Assembly (NCBI RefSeq): GCF_012295525.1
Contig: NZ_CP051167.1
Coordinates: 3,579,501-3,643,500 of the forward strand
Direction of reading: 5' to 3'
Length of the DNA: 64,000 bases
Source: Oxynema aestuarii AP17
Lineage (GTDB): Bacteria; Cyanobacteriota; Cyanobacteriia; Cyanobacteriales; Laspinemataceae
Shown: positions 34,545 to 45,400 of the stretch, in pieces
How positions within the stretch are numbered: the stretch's first letter is position 1
Layout: each line of letters starts with the position of its first letter
Position numbers and translations under genes: made by a program
The notes under the pieces: generated by a model
Database searches by the model: none
What the model saw: the letters and a program-made list of their open reading frames with translations, nothing else
Told to the model about the DNA's origin: nothing

Positions 34545-37500
34545 TTATTGTTTTTTCCGTTTTGATTTGGGTTCGATGATGTTGCCAAATAAATCGACGT
34601 TGAGGGGATTGCCAAACCTATCGGTTGGCGGGACATAATCGGGGTCGCTGGGGAGTTTTTCGGTTTTGCGCGGAGTGTCGGGGGTGTCGTTGGTGGTGTT
34701 ATTTTCTTGATTAAAGGTTTGCGGGGTGTCTCCGAGGAGGCGGCGCAGGTTGTCGGCGTGTCTCTCGCATTCTTGCCAGGAGTCTTCGATGGTTCCTTCG
34801 AGTTGCCAGGGGAGGAATCTGTCGCCGAGTCTGGCGGCGACGGGTTGGGGTTCTTCGGCGCGGGGGTCATGTCCCAATCCATAGTCTGCCAATCTCACGG
34901 TGTCGGGTAGCATCCACCCTTCCCCGTCATTGAGGTTGAGGAAGGGTTCTAAACCGAGGCGTTTGAGTTCGTGGAAGGCGATTTGGGATAAGACGGTGTG
35001 TCGCAATTCCGGATCTTTGTCTTTGTCAACCCGCCAAAATCCTTTGGGTTCTAGGGTGCGTGCAAAAGCATTATCGCAGACTTGTGCGGCAGGATAATCG
35101 CAGTCTCGCAATATCCAGGTGAAGTCTTCGATATCCAATCCGTAGAGTTCGGCAACCACTGCATCGAGGATACAGCGCAGGCGCAGGCGTTCGTGAGGGG
35201 TGATGGCCCAGAGTTGATACCAAGAGCGAGCGATAATCTTATGGGTATTGGCAAATTTTGTTCTTAATTTTATCCAATCTTCTGCAAATAGAGTATAAGC
35301 ACCATTTAATTGTAAAACTTTAATTGCTAGTAACTGGTTGTTTTCACTTGCGGAACCACAAGCGGTAGGTATTTCTGCGGCAATATGATAGTCTAGCTGA
35401 GTTCCACCCACTCTACTTCTAACAACAGAATCAAAAGCATAACTATTTAAGTAAGCAGGTAAAGCTAGAGTCGCAATATGTTGAATGGGTGCAAAAATTG
35501 AAGCTTTGTCTCCGCAAGGCATATCAGGGACTAATCCACAGATAGTAGTTCTATAATCTGTATTCCGAGCAACTCTTCGTACTGATGGTTTAGTGCCTCG
35601 AATCATTCGAGGTTTTCCATACGCATCTTTTGCTGTAATTAGATATTGCGGGCGGATTGATTTATGCTCCCAAGTAATTTCTTCCCAAATTGCTCTAACT
35701 CCGGTTCCACTTATCCAACCTTTAGGAGAAAAATCAAACTGATGTATCATAATCCCCTGATACAACGGTAGCGCCACGTCTTCTACCTCATCGACGTGAA
35801 TGGCGCTAGTGCCATCAACGGATAAAATTAGCCCTTCGGGACGCTGCAAAATGGAGGGGGAACCGTCATAGGGTTGCCAGTTGCCTTTTAACCAATGTCC
35901 GTATTCGTCGGCGCGATATCCTTTTGCTTCCCACTGGGGACGGGGTGGGAATAATTTCGAGTCGCTGGTCATGTTAAAATCACCTTGGCGATACTGAATC
36001 CCCCACCCTTCGGGACTGTCATCCCCTAACAAGACGCCGTTATCGTACATTTTCTCTAAGATTGCTAAGTCGCGATCGCTTCTAATTTCTAGCAATGCGC
36101 CGGTGTTGGGACTGAATTTGCGAATTTCGCTGGCGGGAACCGAGAGATAGTTGCGATCGCCTAAAATATCCGTTTCCAATTCTTGCGCGGTGGGAGAGTC
36201 GCCGGGTCCTAACCGAAAGCGAGTGGCGATCGCATCGGTACTTCCTCCCTTGACAACCGTAAACATCACCATCTTATTGCGATGGTCGATATCTTTAAAC
36301 ACAAACCGCTCATTTTGGAACGCATAAAGGTGCGTCCACTGACAGCAATTTAAAAATAAGTTTCGTAAATCTCCTGCACCCTTATCGCTGTACAGTCCAG
36401 AGGGAACGATTAAACTTAACCGTCCGCCATCTTTGAGCAAAATATGTCCTAACTCAGCAAATAATTTTTGAGTATAGGGTTTTCCTTCACCTTGATAGCG
36501 GAACGGGTGACGCTTATCCGCATATCCGATATGCTGCTGGCGACGCTGACGCCACAAGTCATGCAATAACTCGGTTTCTTTACTCGATCTCGATAAACTG
36601 AACTTGCCGCCGTCCTCTTCCGGATCTCCAAACGGAAATCCCACATTTTTCGTCCAATTCGATAGCGCCTTCAGGTTGTCGCAATACAACAACCAGCTTT
36701 TCTCGATTTGCGGGTCACTTTGAAAATACTCTACCTGTTTCGCTAACGCTTCCTGCTTGCCGTAGGTGCGATAAAGCGGGTCGATATTTGAGAAAAATTC
36801 CATCGAATTGGGTTGTAAAGTTTCCCAAGGGGGATTTCCCACAATGGCGGTAAATCCATCATTCACCCCGGCAAACACATCGGGAAATTCTAACTCCCAA
36901 TGGAAAAACTGATACTGTTGCGCCAATTCTGCCACTCGTTGCGCCATTTCCGGAGTCGGATCGAAAAAGTGCTGCGGTGTCGGTGCAATCTCTAACTCAT
37001 CCCCCGGCCAAAACCACACCGCGCACCAACTATCGAATGCTTGTTTTAACTGCTGAATCGCTTTATCTTGGCGGAATTTCTGCTCGTATTCGTTTTCTTT
37101 CTTCTCTTCCGAGTCATAATCAATCGGTAGATCGTGCCATTCCAGGAATATCCCGACTGCTTCATCGTGAATCGCTTCGGGTAGTTTGGGTAAGGGAAAG
37201 GTGGTCTCGAAGTCAGCGATAATCGGTTTACTGGGGTCTAAGGTTTTCAGTAAAGCGGTTAACTCCTCTTTGACGCGACTGTTGCGGGTATCTTTAATCC
37301 CCTGAGTCCACTTATCTCCTTTTTGCTGTGCTTGTCCCTTTTTCTTGCCACTTTTCGCCACATATTCCCGATAGTGATGCACGAATTTATCGTGATTTGC
37401 ATCTCCGGCGTCCCGTTCCCATGCCATCACCGGATAATCTTGGAAGCGATCGAACCAACATCCCACCAAAGAATTGCCACATTTTACCTTATGGTCGAGG

Positions 37501-39014
37501 AAACTAAACGGCAAACTTTTATCCATCGTTTCCACCCACAGGGATAACCGCGCCAACTCCACCGCCAAGGCGTCAATATCCACGCCATAAATACAGCGTT
37601 CCACCACATACCGCTTTAATCTGTGGCGAGAAAATGAGGTTTCTTCCCCTGAAGTGGGAGCGTCTCGCTCCCTCCCTATATGTTCTAATGTCAAGGGTAA
37701 ATCTTTGACGCATTCGGCAAACCATTGGGGGATGGCATCAGCAGCGATTTCCACTCGCACTTGCTGGGTTATCGGATCTTCCCTCAACCACCCGTGATAG
37801 AACAAACTTTCATAAAGCGCATCAGTTAAAAATCCCAATGCTGCAATTAAAAAGGAACCGGAACCGCACGCCGGATCGCAGACTTTCACATCGAGGATTT
37901 CCTGGGGGGTTTTCGGATGCCATTGCGCGGCAGATGCTTTCCCATCGGGGTTAAGCGCCTCATCCACCGGCGGATTGTAAGCAAGGGGTAACAAGGTGCG
38001 GCGAACGGTGGGAACCGCCAACTGGGGACGGGTGTAGAAGGTTCCCGATCCTTTGCGGGTTCCTCCCCAACGCACTAAAAACCATTCTCCCGGCAACAAT
38101 ACCTCTAAAATCAGGCGCTTTGCCATCGTCTCCACGGCAGTTTCGTATTCTGCCAGGGCCTCTCGTTTCTTACTTTTCGGTTTTGTCACCAAGGAACCGA
38201 CTTTCACCGCCCGAATCGCCCAGTTTGTCGCCCGTTGGCGCAATTCTAGGGTGCGATCGCCGTCTTCTGCCTCTGCGTCTGCATCGGTATCGCTGTCTTC
38301 TTCTTCCTCATCCACTTCCGCCTCAGACTCCTCCGCTTCTGCCTCGGCGTCGTCGTCACTCTCCTCCTCATCTTCGCTGGTAGAGGGTTTCGCCTTTTGC
38401 TTCAACTTCTCCACCAACGCTTTCAACGCCTTATCGTCCATTTCCTCCAACCGTTGCAGGGGTAAAGCGGGGCGATCGCCTAAATTTAAAAAGACGATGG
38501 GATTATCCGCCTCGACTTGGCGCAATTCAAAATCCAATAATCCCTCATAGAGAATGCCGATATACTCTGAAGAGAGTCCCGAAAAGTCTACAGGCGCTTC
38601 CACCCAGGTACTGCGCCGTCCCTGACGCACTTTCACTTTACTGCGCGTCAGCAATTCCAACATCCGATACACCATCGCATCCGAGGGAGAGTTCGCCGGA
38701 TTTTCAAAGATTGCCAAAGCGCGGGCGATCGGATCCGAGGATAAACTATCCCCAGGAACGAATAATTTTCCCCCATAGCGCGGTACGATTAATTCTGGAT
38801 GCGCCGAACCGCTATAGACTAAGCGAAACAGGGACAACAATCGCGGCCAAGCGCTGAAACTATTTCGCAACCGTTCCCCAGCGCGTCCCCCTGCCTGTCG
38901 CGTCAGCAGTTCGCGCAATCCTTGAATGCCATAAGATTCGTGATAGATGGGATTTTCCCGAGGTAACAGGTTTCGCGCTTCGGCAAACAGAATCACCACG
39001 CAACGCATAATCAC
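34545..39014 (-). CDS. drmMI: DrmMI-like adenine methyltransferase, 3' part of a split gene
   Basis: 1489 residues from the first ATG after the insertion; the open frame runs upstream to the IS end (QGKITNREIYIAANRVIMRC), so the true N-terminus is the fragment on the other side of the IS. Motif I DPACGSGSFLIAAL lies at about 37850-37880 and motif IV GNPPWE at about 36822-36840: N6-adenine methylase of Eco57I type. The Glu/Asp-rich stretch near 38270-38380 is low complexity. An extra palindromic repeat (GRERDAPTSGEE) sits in frame at about 37650. With the DrmD gene upstream this is the class 1 DISARM pair that marks host DNA. The split probably abolishes or alters function. Confidence 0.78.
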   Translation of the reverse strand: MIMRCVVILFAEARNLLPRENPIYHESYGIQGLRELLTRQAGGRAGERLRNSFSAWPRLLSLFRLVYSGSAHPELIVPRYGGKLFVPGDSLSSDPIARALAIFENPANSPSDAMVYRMLELLTRSKVKVRQGRRSTWVEAPVDFSGLSSEYIGILYEGLLDFELRQVEADNPIVFLNLGDRPALPLQRLEEMDDKALKALVEKLKQKAKPSTSEDEEESDDDAEAEAEESEAEVDEEEEDSDTDADAEAEDGDRTLELRQRATNWAIRAVKVGSLVTKPKSKKREALAEYETAVETMAKRLILEVLLPGEWFLVRWGGTRKGSGTFYTRPQLAVPTVRRTLLPLAYNPPVDEALNPDGKASAAQWHPKTPQEILDVKVCDPACGSGSFLIAALGFLTDALYESLFYHGWLREDPITQQVRVEIAADAIPQWFAECVKDLPLTLEHIGRERDAPTSGEETSFSRHRLKRYVVERCIYGVDIDALAVELARLSLWVETMDKSLPFSFLDHKVKCGNSLVGCWFDRFQDYPVMAWERDAGDANHDKFVHHYREYVAKSGKKKGQAQQKGDKWTQGIKDTRNSRVKEELTALLKTLDPSKPIIADFETTFPLPKLPEAIHDEAVGIFLEWHDLPIDYDSEEKKENEYEQKFRQDKAIQQLKQAFDSWCAVWFWPGDELEIAPTPQHFFDPTPEMAQRVAELAQQYQFFHWELEFPDVFAGVNDGFTAIVGNPPWETLQPNSMEFFSNIDPLYRTYGKQEALAKQVEYFQSDPQIEKSWLLYCDNLKALSNWTKNVGFPFGDPEEDGGKFSLSRSSKETELLHDLWRQRRQQHIGYADKRHPFRYQGEGKPYTQKLFAELGHILLKDGGRLSLIVPSGLYSDKGAGDLRNLFLNCCQWTHLYAFQNERFVFKDIDHRNKMVMFTVVKGGSTDAIATRFRLGPGDSPTAQELETDILGDRNYLSVPASEIRKFSPNTGALLEIRSDRDLAILEKMYDNGVLLGDDSPEGWGIQYRQGDFNMTSDSKLFPPRPQWEAKGYRADEYGHWLKGNWQPYDGSPSILQRPEGLILSVDGTSAIHVDEVEDVALPLYQGIMIHQFDFSPKGWISGTGVRAIWEEITWEHKSIRPQYLITAKDAYGKPRMIRGTKPSVRRVARNTDYRTTICGLVPDMPCGDKASIFAPIQHIATLALPAYLNSYAFDSVVRSRVGGTQLDYHIAAEIPTACGSASENNQLLAIKVLQLNGAYTLFAEDWIKLRTKFANTHKIIARSWYQLWAITPHERLRLRCILDAVVAELYGLDIEDFTWILRDCDYPAAQVCDNAFARTLEPKGFWRVDKDKDPELRHTVLSQIAFHELKRLGLEPFLNLNDGEGWMLPDTVRLADYGLGHDPRAEEPQPVAARLGDRFLPWQLEGTIEDSWQECERHADNLRRLLGDTPQTFNQENNTTNDTPDTPRKTEKLPSDPDYVPPTDRFGNPLNVDLFGNIIEPKSKRKKQ

Positions 39015-39071
39015 CCGGTTGGCGGCGATGTAAATCTCGCGGTTGGTGATTTTACCCTGGGAGATAATATA

Positions 39072-40189
39072 GCAATCCTAAGTCATTTGTGGCAAAAATC
39101 CATAAGAATATAGCTTAGGGAAATCAAAAACTTGGCCATCAGCAAATATCTTGAATAGCTCTTTAACTCTTTTAAATGAATCACATAAAAAATAAAATGT
39201 TCTCAAGAAATTTTTAGTTTGCAGCCAAATATCTTCAACTGGATTTTGCTCGGGAGCATTCGGAGCAAACTTCGTACAAGTAATCAACCATTCATCTTCT
39301 TCTAAGCCTTCATTTAGCTCTTTTAAAAAATCTCGAAATTGTTGAGAGTCGTGATACCTGGCACCATCCCAAAAAATGGCTAATTTTTGTCCCGGTCTTT
39401 GTTCTCGTAAGTATTGTATAAACTGAATGGTATTGTCGGTATCGGCTTTCGGGTATTCTTGAAGAATAAATTCATGAGTTTGGTAATCTAAAGCGCCATA
39501 ATAACTTTGGCGACTTTTTTGGTTTTTAATGGGAATTTCGACTCTTATATCTTTTCTTCCCCAAACAAAACCCAAGACGTCTCCCCAAAGAAGATGACAT
39601 TCATCAATCATAAACACAGCAAGCTTTCCAGCTTTGATATCCTCTTCCCAGTCCTTAAGCTTCTTTTGAATTTCTTCTTCTTTTTTTTTGACTAGCTTTT
39701 CATCTTTGGCTGGATTCTTTTTTTGCGACTTTTTCCAGCTCATGCCAGCCGCTTTCAGCAAGTCATAATAACTTTGATTTGAAGAATAAATCACGTTGTA
39801 TTCTTGCTGCAAATATCGTTTTAAGTCAGACAATCTCAAATACTCTTGTTGTCTTATCCATGAAGTGATTTGTGTTTTTTCTTCCGGTTTTAGATAGCCT
39901 TTACTTCCTTTGTATTGAAGATTCAAACTCTCAACACCCTCAAAAATTGCTTTATTTTTCCATTGACTAACGAAGCTCGAAGAAACATTTAATATTTCTT
40001 CAATTTTCTTAGAGGGTTGACCAGATAATTTCATTTTGGCTGCCAATGCTCTCTTCATTTCTTTGGTATTTGTGGTATTTTCAATGAAATTATCTAGCTC
40101 GTCTATGATATTCATGAGGTCTGTCTGATATTGAGAATCTTCCGTGTATATTATAACAAAAAAAGCTTCCATGAATCATTTAGGACTGC
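39072..40189 (-). mobile_element. IS630-family insertion sequence in drmMI
   Basis: 1118 bp flanked by the TA duplication expected for IS630 (39070-39071 and 40190-40191). Imperfect terminal inverted repeats: GCAATCCTAAGTCATTTG at the left, GCAGTCCTAAATGATTCA at the right (complement). It carries one intact transposase gene. A strong -10-like TATAAT lies just inside the right end. Intact ends and frame suggest a fairly recent insertion. Confidence 0.88.
39078..40115 (-). CDS. IS630-family transposase
   Basis: 345 residues from the ATG at 40113-40115 (MNIIDELDNFIENTTN). A longer frame to 40172 starts in the terminal repeat and spans a promoter-like TATAAT, so it is not used. A helix-turn-helix (IEEILNVSSSFVSQWKNKAI) is followed by the DDE domain: Asp in FMIDECHLLWG, Asp in IFWDGARYHD, Glu in NAPEQNPVEDIW. 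It moves the element by cut-and-paste at TA sites. The stop TAG falls inside the left terminal repeat. Confidence 0.93.
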   Translation of the reverse strand: MNIIDELDNFIENTTNTKEMKRALAAKMKLSGQPSKKIEEILNVSSSFVSQWKNKAIFEGVESLNLQYKGSKGYLKPEEKTQITSWIRQQEYLRLSDLKRYLQQEYNVIYSSNQSYYDLLKAAGMSWKKSQKKNPAKDEKLVKKKEEEIQKKLKDWEEDIKAGKLAVFMIDECHLLWGDVLGFVWGRKDIRVEIPIKNQKSRQSYYGALDYQTHEFILQEYPKADTDNTIQFIQYLREQRPGQKLAIFWDGARYHDSQQFRDFLKELNEGLEEDEWLITCTKFAPNAPEQNPVEDIWLQTKNFLRTFYFLCDSFKRVKELFKIFADGQVFDFPKLYSYGFLPQMT

Positions 40190-42427
40190 TATATTATTCA
40201 TGCGAGCGGGGACGCTCGCACTCCTGGCGGTTTCATCGTTATTCCCTGGAGTGCGGGCATCTTGCCCGCTAATATTATTATGCCCTCTGATGTGAGGCTC
40301 CAAGCGAGGGGGGACGCTATTCAAATTATCCGAGCGAGCGGGGACGCTCGCACTCCCGGCGGTTTCATCGTTATTCCCTGGAGTGCGGGCATCTTGCCCG
40401 CTAATCTGATGGTCCCCACTGATGTTATCAGGCTCCAAGCGAGGGGGGACGCTATTCAAATTATCCGAGCGAGCGGGGACGCTCGCACTCCCGGCGGTTC
40501 GATCGTTATTCCCTGGAGTGCGGGCATCTTGCCCGCTAATATTATTATGCCCTCTGATGTGAGGCTCCAAGCGAGCGGGGACGCTATTCAAATTATCCAA
40601 GCGAGCGGGGACGCTCGCACTCCTGGCGGTTCGATCGTTATTCCCTGGAGTGCGGGCATCTTGCCCGCTAATCTGATGGTCCCCACTGATGTTATCAGGC
40701 TCCAAGCGAGGGGGGACGCTATTCAAATTATCCGAGCGAGCGGGGACGCTCGCACTCCCGGCGGTTTCATCGTTATTCCCTGGAGTGCGGGCATCTTGCC
40801 CGCTAATCTGATGGTCCCCACTGATGTTATCAGGCTCCAAGCGAGGGGGGACGCTATTCAAATTATCCGAGCGAGCGGGGACGCTCGCACTCCCGGCGGT
40901 TTCATCGTTATTCCCTGGAGTGCGGGCATCTTGCCCGCTAATCTGATGGTCCCCACTGATGTTATCAGGATCCAAGCGAGGGGGGACGCTATTCAAATTA
41001 TCCGAGCGAGCGGGGACGCTCGCACTCCTGGCGGTTCGATCGTTATTCCCTGGAGTGCGGGCATCTTGCCCGCTAATCTGATGGTCCCCACTGATGTTAT
41101 CAGGCTCCAAGCGAGGGGGGACGCTATTCAAATTATCCGAGCGAGCGGGGACGCTCGCACTCCCGGCGGTTTCATCGTTATTCCCTGGAGTGCGGGCATC
41201 TTGCCCGCTAATCTGATGGTCCCCACTGATGTTATCAGGATCCAAGCGAGGGGGGACGCTATTCAAATTATCCGAGCGAGCGGGGACGCTCGCACTCCTG
41301 GCGGTTTCATCGTTATTCCCTGGAGTGCGGGCATCTTGCCCGCTAATCTGATGGTCCCCACTGATGTTATCAGGCTCCAAGCGAGGGGGGACGCTATTCA
41401 AATTATCCGAGCGAGCGGGGACGCTCGCACTCCCGGCGGTTCGATCGTTATTCCCTGGAGTGCGGGCATCTTGCCCGCTAATCTGATGGTCCCCACTGAT
41501 GTTATCAGGCTCCAAGCGAGCGGGGACGCTATTCAAATTATCCGAGCGAGCGGGGACGCTCGCACTCCCGGCGGTTCGATCGTTATTCCCTGGAGTGCGG
41601 GCATCTTGCCCGCTAATATTATTATACCCTCTGATGTGAGGCTCCAAGCGAGCGGGGACGCTCGCACTCCGAGAATCTCCACTCTCCACCCCAGTTTCGC
41701 GAATTAATAACTCGACCGCCTTTCTCACCCGTTCTCCCAAGTCGCCGGATAACTCCGCCTGTACTTGACGGGATGCCTGAATTGCTTGGATTAACTGACA
41801 AGGCGCATTCGGCTGCGGGGGTTCTAGGGCGTCTCGTCCCAATAATAACCGCAATGCCATCACCTGCAATCCCGGTTTTCCTTCCTCAAACCACAGGTCG
41901 ATATCCCACTCGCACCACGCATCATAATCCACTCCGGCATGAATTAACCGCCACTGTCTGCCATTGGTGAGTAAGGCAATTTTATACTCTGCTTTCCGCA
42001 ACCATTCAATAACTCGCGAGACTTGCCGCCGTCCTTTGCCAATTCCCAACCGGGAGGCATCTGCCTCAAACAGAGGTAACACCATCCCCTGCGGATGTAC
42101 CCAAACCCGTTTGGGTTTGATTGCTTCTCCGGTAATGGCGCGTTGAGTCCAACGGTTATCAACTGCTTTTATCCACTGCGCTTTTGACAGGGAGAGGACA
42201 TCTTCCAATACCGTATCGCACAACCGATTGAACCGATCGCGATCGCTGCGATCGTACTGAGTCACGTCCCGGCGCAATCTGTCCTCCACATAACCCGGTA
42301 GGGGAGGAAGGGTACGGTCAAAAAATTCCGGTAACTTCGATGGCGCAACCAATAACCCGCCATGTTTTAAGGCAGACCACCATTCATAATTCTCATCGGT
42401 TGAGGTTGGGGATAGGGTTGCAATCAT
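40151..42427 (-). CDS. drmMI: DrmMI-like methyltransferase, 5' part, expanded by in-frame repeats
   Basis: 758 codons, of which only about the first 250 are a real domain (MIATLSPTSTDENYEWWSAL … VRKAVELLIRETGV): the N-terminal region of Eco57I-type DISARM methyltransferases. The remainder is the 135-bp tandem repeat translated in frame, and the last 14 residues run into the IS630 terminal repeat. The start ATG overlaps the drmD stop (4-bp overlap at 42424-42427), showing translational coupling. The catalytic motifs are on the far side of the IS, so this product alone cannot methylate DNA. Confidence 0.78.
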   Translation of the reverse strand: MIATLSPTSTDENYEWWSALKHGGLLVAPSKLPEFFDRTLPPLPGYVEDRLRRDVTQYDRSDRDRFNRLCDTVLEDVLSLSKAQWIKAVDNRWTQRAITGEAIKPKRVWVHPQGMVLPLFEADASRLGIGKGRRQVSRVIEWLRKAEYKIALLTNGRQWRLIHAGVDYDAWCEWDIDLWFEEGKPGLQVMALRLLLGRDALEPPQPNAPCQLIQAIQASRQVQAELSGDLGERVRKAVELLIRETGVESGDSRSASVPARLEPHIRGYNNISGQDARTPGNNDRTAGSASVPARSDNLNSVPARLEPDNISGDHQISGQDARTPGNNDRTAGSASVPARSDNLNSVPPRLEPDNISGDHQISGQDARTPGNNDETARSASVPARSDNLNSVPPRLDPDNISGDHQISGQDARTPGNNDETAGSASVPARSDNLNSVPPRLEPDNISGDHQISGQDARTPGNNDRTARSASVPARSDNLNSVPPRLDPDNISGDHQISGQDARTPGNNDETAGSASVPARSDNLNSVPPRLEPDNISGDHQISGQDARTPGNNDETAGSASVPARSDNLNSVPPRLEPDNISGDHQISGQDARTPGNNDRTARSASVPARLDNLNSVPARLEPHIRGHNNISGQDARTPGNNDRTAGSASVPARSDNLNSVPPRLEPDNISGDHQISGQDARTPGNNDETAGSASVPARSDNLNSVPPRLEPHIRGHNNISGQDARTPGNNDETARSASVPARMNNIAVLNDSWKLFLL
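40202..41685. repeat. 135-bp tandem palindromic repeat array, about 11 units
   Basis: Each unit holds two hairpins, GCGAGCG GGGA CGCTCGC and GCGGGCA TCT TGCCCGC, plus linker GTCCCCACTGATGTTATCAG or a shorter variant (CCCTCTGATGTGAG). Spacing is 135 bp between most copies (for example 40675 and 40810), a multiple of three. The reverse strand encodes SASVPARSDNLNSVPPRLEP-type repeats as part of drmMI; the forward strand is open too (481 codons) for the same reason. Copies differ by a few bases only, indicating recent amplification. Confidence 0.93.
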
Positions 42428-45400
42428 CGAGAGACCTCCGGCAAGCGAATTTCAACAGTTACGGGAAAAACTTGAGCGGTTCCGCGCAGGGTATGGCGTT
42501 TGGGAATTAGATGTTTTACCGTGCGGTTTTGCTCTTTCTTCAAAAAGTCTAATAACCCTTGATACTGATGGCGTCGTCGTTTCAATTCATCTTCTAAATT
42601 TTGCAGCTTTTCCGCCTGTTCTCGCTGCAAGTCTGGAAATAAATAAGGATTCCTTTCCATTTCAGCCAGCAGTCGCTCTCGTTCTTTTTCAAGTTTCTGT
42701 AGGGTCGTCTCTTTCATCGCTCGTTCCACTTCCTTAATCCGAGACTCAAACCGCTTTTTCGCTTCCTCCAATCCAGCCGCTTTTTGAGTTTTTAAAATTG
42801 GATGTAACTGTTCGGTTAGCTGCTGGGCGATTTGCTGCACCTTCTCGCGCAAGTCGAAGGCGATCGCGTCCCACAACTCCTGCGCTGTCTCAATCGCCGC
42901 CTCATCGGGCAAGCGATCGCGATAATCTTTCACCACTGGCGCAACGTGGGACAACTGTTCCCCCAACTCTTCCCCAACGATGGGAAATCGCAACGTCCTC
43001 ACCCAATGATGGAACGATTCGCGCAACTCGTTAACCGCCAATTCTTCTACCGTCAACAACAATAAAGCATCGGCATTATCCGGCACTTCCCCATAGCGTA
43101 CCGTCCACCGACTCACCGGCAAATTATCGATGCCACCGGGAAATCTAGCTCTTGCAAATAAGGCCAAGGCATGATAGAATATGGGATGACCTAAATGTAA
43201 CAACGCCGTATCTTTGGCGGCGCGAAACACCGGGCGATTGTTGCGATATTGGATAAAATGACTGGGGTCGAAAACGATGGCCGGAAGTGCGCCGCGATCG
43301 CCATTGGTTTCCAAACGCAAATAATCATCCACTAACGGTTCCCATTTCGGCGGGATCGGCACCTGCAACCGCAATTTACCCTCGGTATCCGGCCCTTCAA
43401 ATCGCGGCAAACCGACACCCAAACCCATCGCAATTTCTAAGGTGCTTTTCAAGGTTTCTGGGGTGAGGTCGAGTTCTTTTTCAAACTCCTGCAAGGCGAT
43501 CGCGCAATCGCTTCCCGTGTCAGTGTGAGGCGATCGCGGGACGGTGGCGCGTCCTCGCTGTTTCTCCACCGCCTCATCCAACCCTCTCACCACGCGATCG
43601 CTGTCTTCAAAATCGATAAACCGACGCTGGAATGCCGCATCGAACACTTCCCCCATCGATCCCAATTCTTCGCGAATGGTATTGACTTTTTGCACCACGT
43701 GAGCTAAAAATTTTAAATCCGCATCATCGTCGCTGGTAAAGTGAAACACGATGACATCCCGCGCTTGTCCGTGACGATCCAAGCGTCCGTTGCGCTGATC
43801 CAGTCGCGCCGGGTTCCAGGGAATATCGTAATGCAGGATTAAATGTGCGGTTTCCTGTAAGTTCAACCCTTCTGATGCGGCGTCCGTCGCCACTAAAATG
43901 CGGATGGGATCGGCAGGGTCGTTAAATGCTTGCTTGATTCCATCGCGATCGCGATCGCTCATCCCCCCATACAATACCCGAATCGCTTCCGGTTCCCCTG
44001 GAAACTCCGCTTTCAGACGGCGATCGAGATAGTCCAACGTGGTTTTATACTCGGTAAACACCACCAAGCGTTCTTCCGGTATCCACTCCTTCCCATTCCG
44101 CAAATATTGCTTAATCGCGGTCAACAATCGGGAAAAGCGTTCGTCCTCCACCGGATCCGCTAACTGTCCCCCCTCAACCAATCCCAACGCTTGCAACGCA
44201 CTATCTAACGCCGCAATTTCTGCTGTGAGATCGGGAACCAACGGTTTTAACCAAGCGCCAGTGGTTTTCGCCGCATACTGGATGCGTCCCTCCGTTTCCA
44301 AGTCGTCATCAATATCTTCTGCGATCGCCCGTTTTGCCGCCTGAACTTGGGACACCTCCGCCTCATCGACTCCGGCAATCCCCTCTTGAAAGCGAACCCA
44401 CGATTGAGCAAAAGTATAGGGACAAGACAGCAAGCGTTTATTGAGAACCTCCACCGCAAACGAACCGGCGAGGCGATCGGTTTTTTTAGAATCTGCGATC
44501 GCCGCTTTCACTGCCGTCCTAAACTCGCTAAATGCCCGTCCCAATTGCCGTTCTGCTTTCCCAAAAAATAACGGAACGGGTTGCGGAATTCGCTGACAAA
44601 AACGCGGCATTTCTCCCCGATTTTCATCCAATTGGTTAATCTCGCGCTTCAGACGCCGAATCACCACCTCCTCAATGCGCTGCTGTTGCGCCGCATCCAT
44701 CTCCCCGGTTTGCATAAATCGCACCGGATCCAGTTGTTCCAAGAGTCCAGAAAAGCAACGGGTATGACCGTTATGGGGGGTCGCCGTCAAAAATAACTTA
44801 TGTTCAAACCAAGGGGAAATAAACCGCAACATCTTCGACAAATCGCTATCATCGCCGAAGTTAGCAGGCATTAAATTATGCGCTTCATCAACAATCAGTA
44901 AATCCCAAGGCAAATTCGCCGATCCTTCCGGTTGCCGTAAGGTGGTGCGAAACTGTTCCAAGACATCCGGTTGGCGCAGATAGTGATAGGAGGTGATAAT
45001 GCGCGGGTAGGTGCGCCAGGGGTTGGCATCGAGTCCGAGACGTTTTTGGATGGCGTGAGTCTCCGCGCGATCGACCACATCAAAAGAGAGGGAAAACTTT
45101 GCCTTCATCTCCTGCTGCCACTGCTTCCGCAACGCTGCCGGACATAAAATCAACACCCGACGAATCCGACGGCGCAACAGCAACTCGGTTAAAATTAAAC
45201 CCGCTTCCACCGTTTTCCCCAATCCTACATCATCGGCCAACAGCAGGGAAATGCGCGGCATCCGCAACGCTTTGTAAAGGGGGACTAACTGAAAATCTTC
45301 CACCTGTACCGCGCCGAATAAGGGGGCAGAAAACGGCAGGGGTTCTAACGGTTCGCGGCGATCGCTATTGAGAAACGGAGAGAGGGCAGTCCATCGCGCC

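Noticed and set aside
40262-41707. 481-codon forward open frame over the tandem repeat array
   Set aside because: It exists because the palindromic 135-bp unit is stop-free on both strands. The reverse frame continues into a real methyltransferase domain; this one does not.
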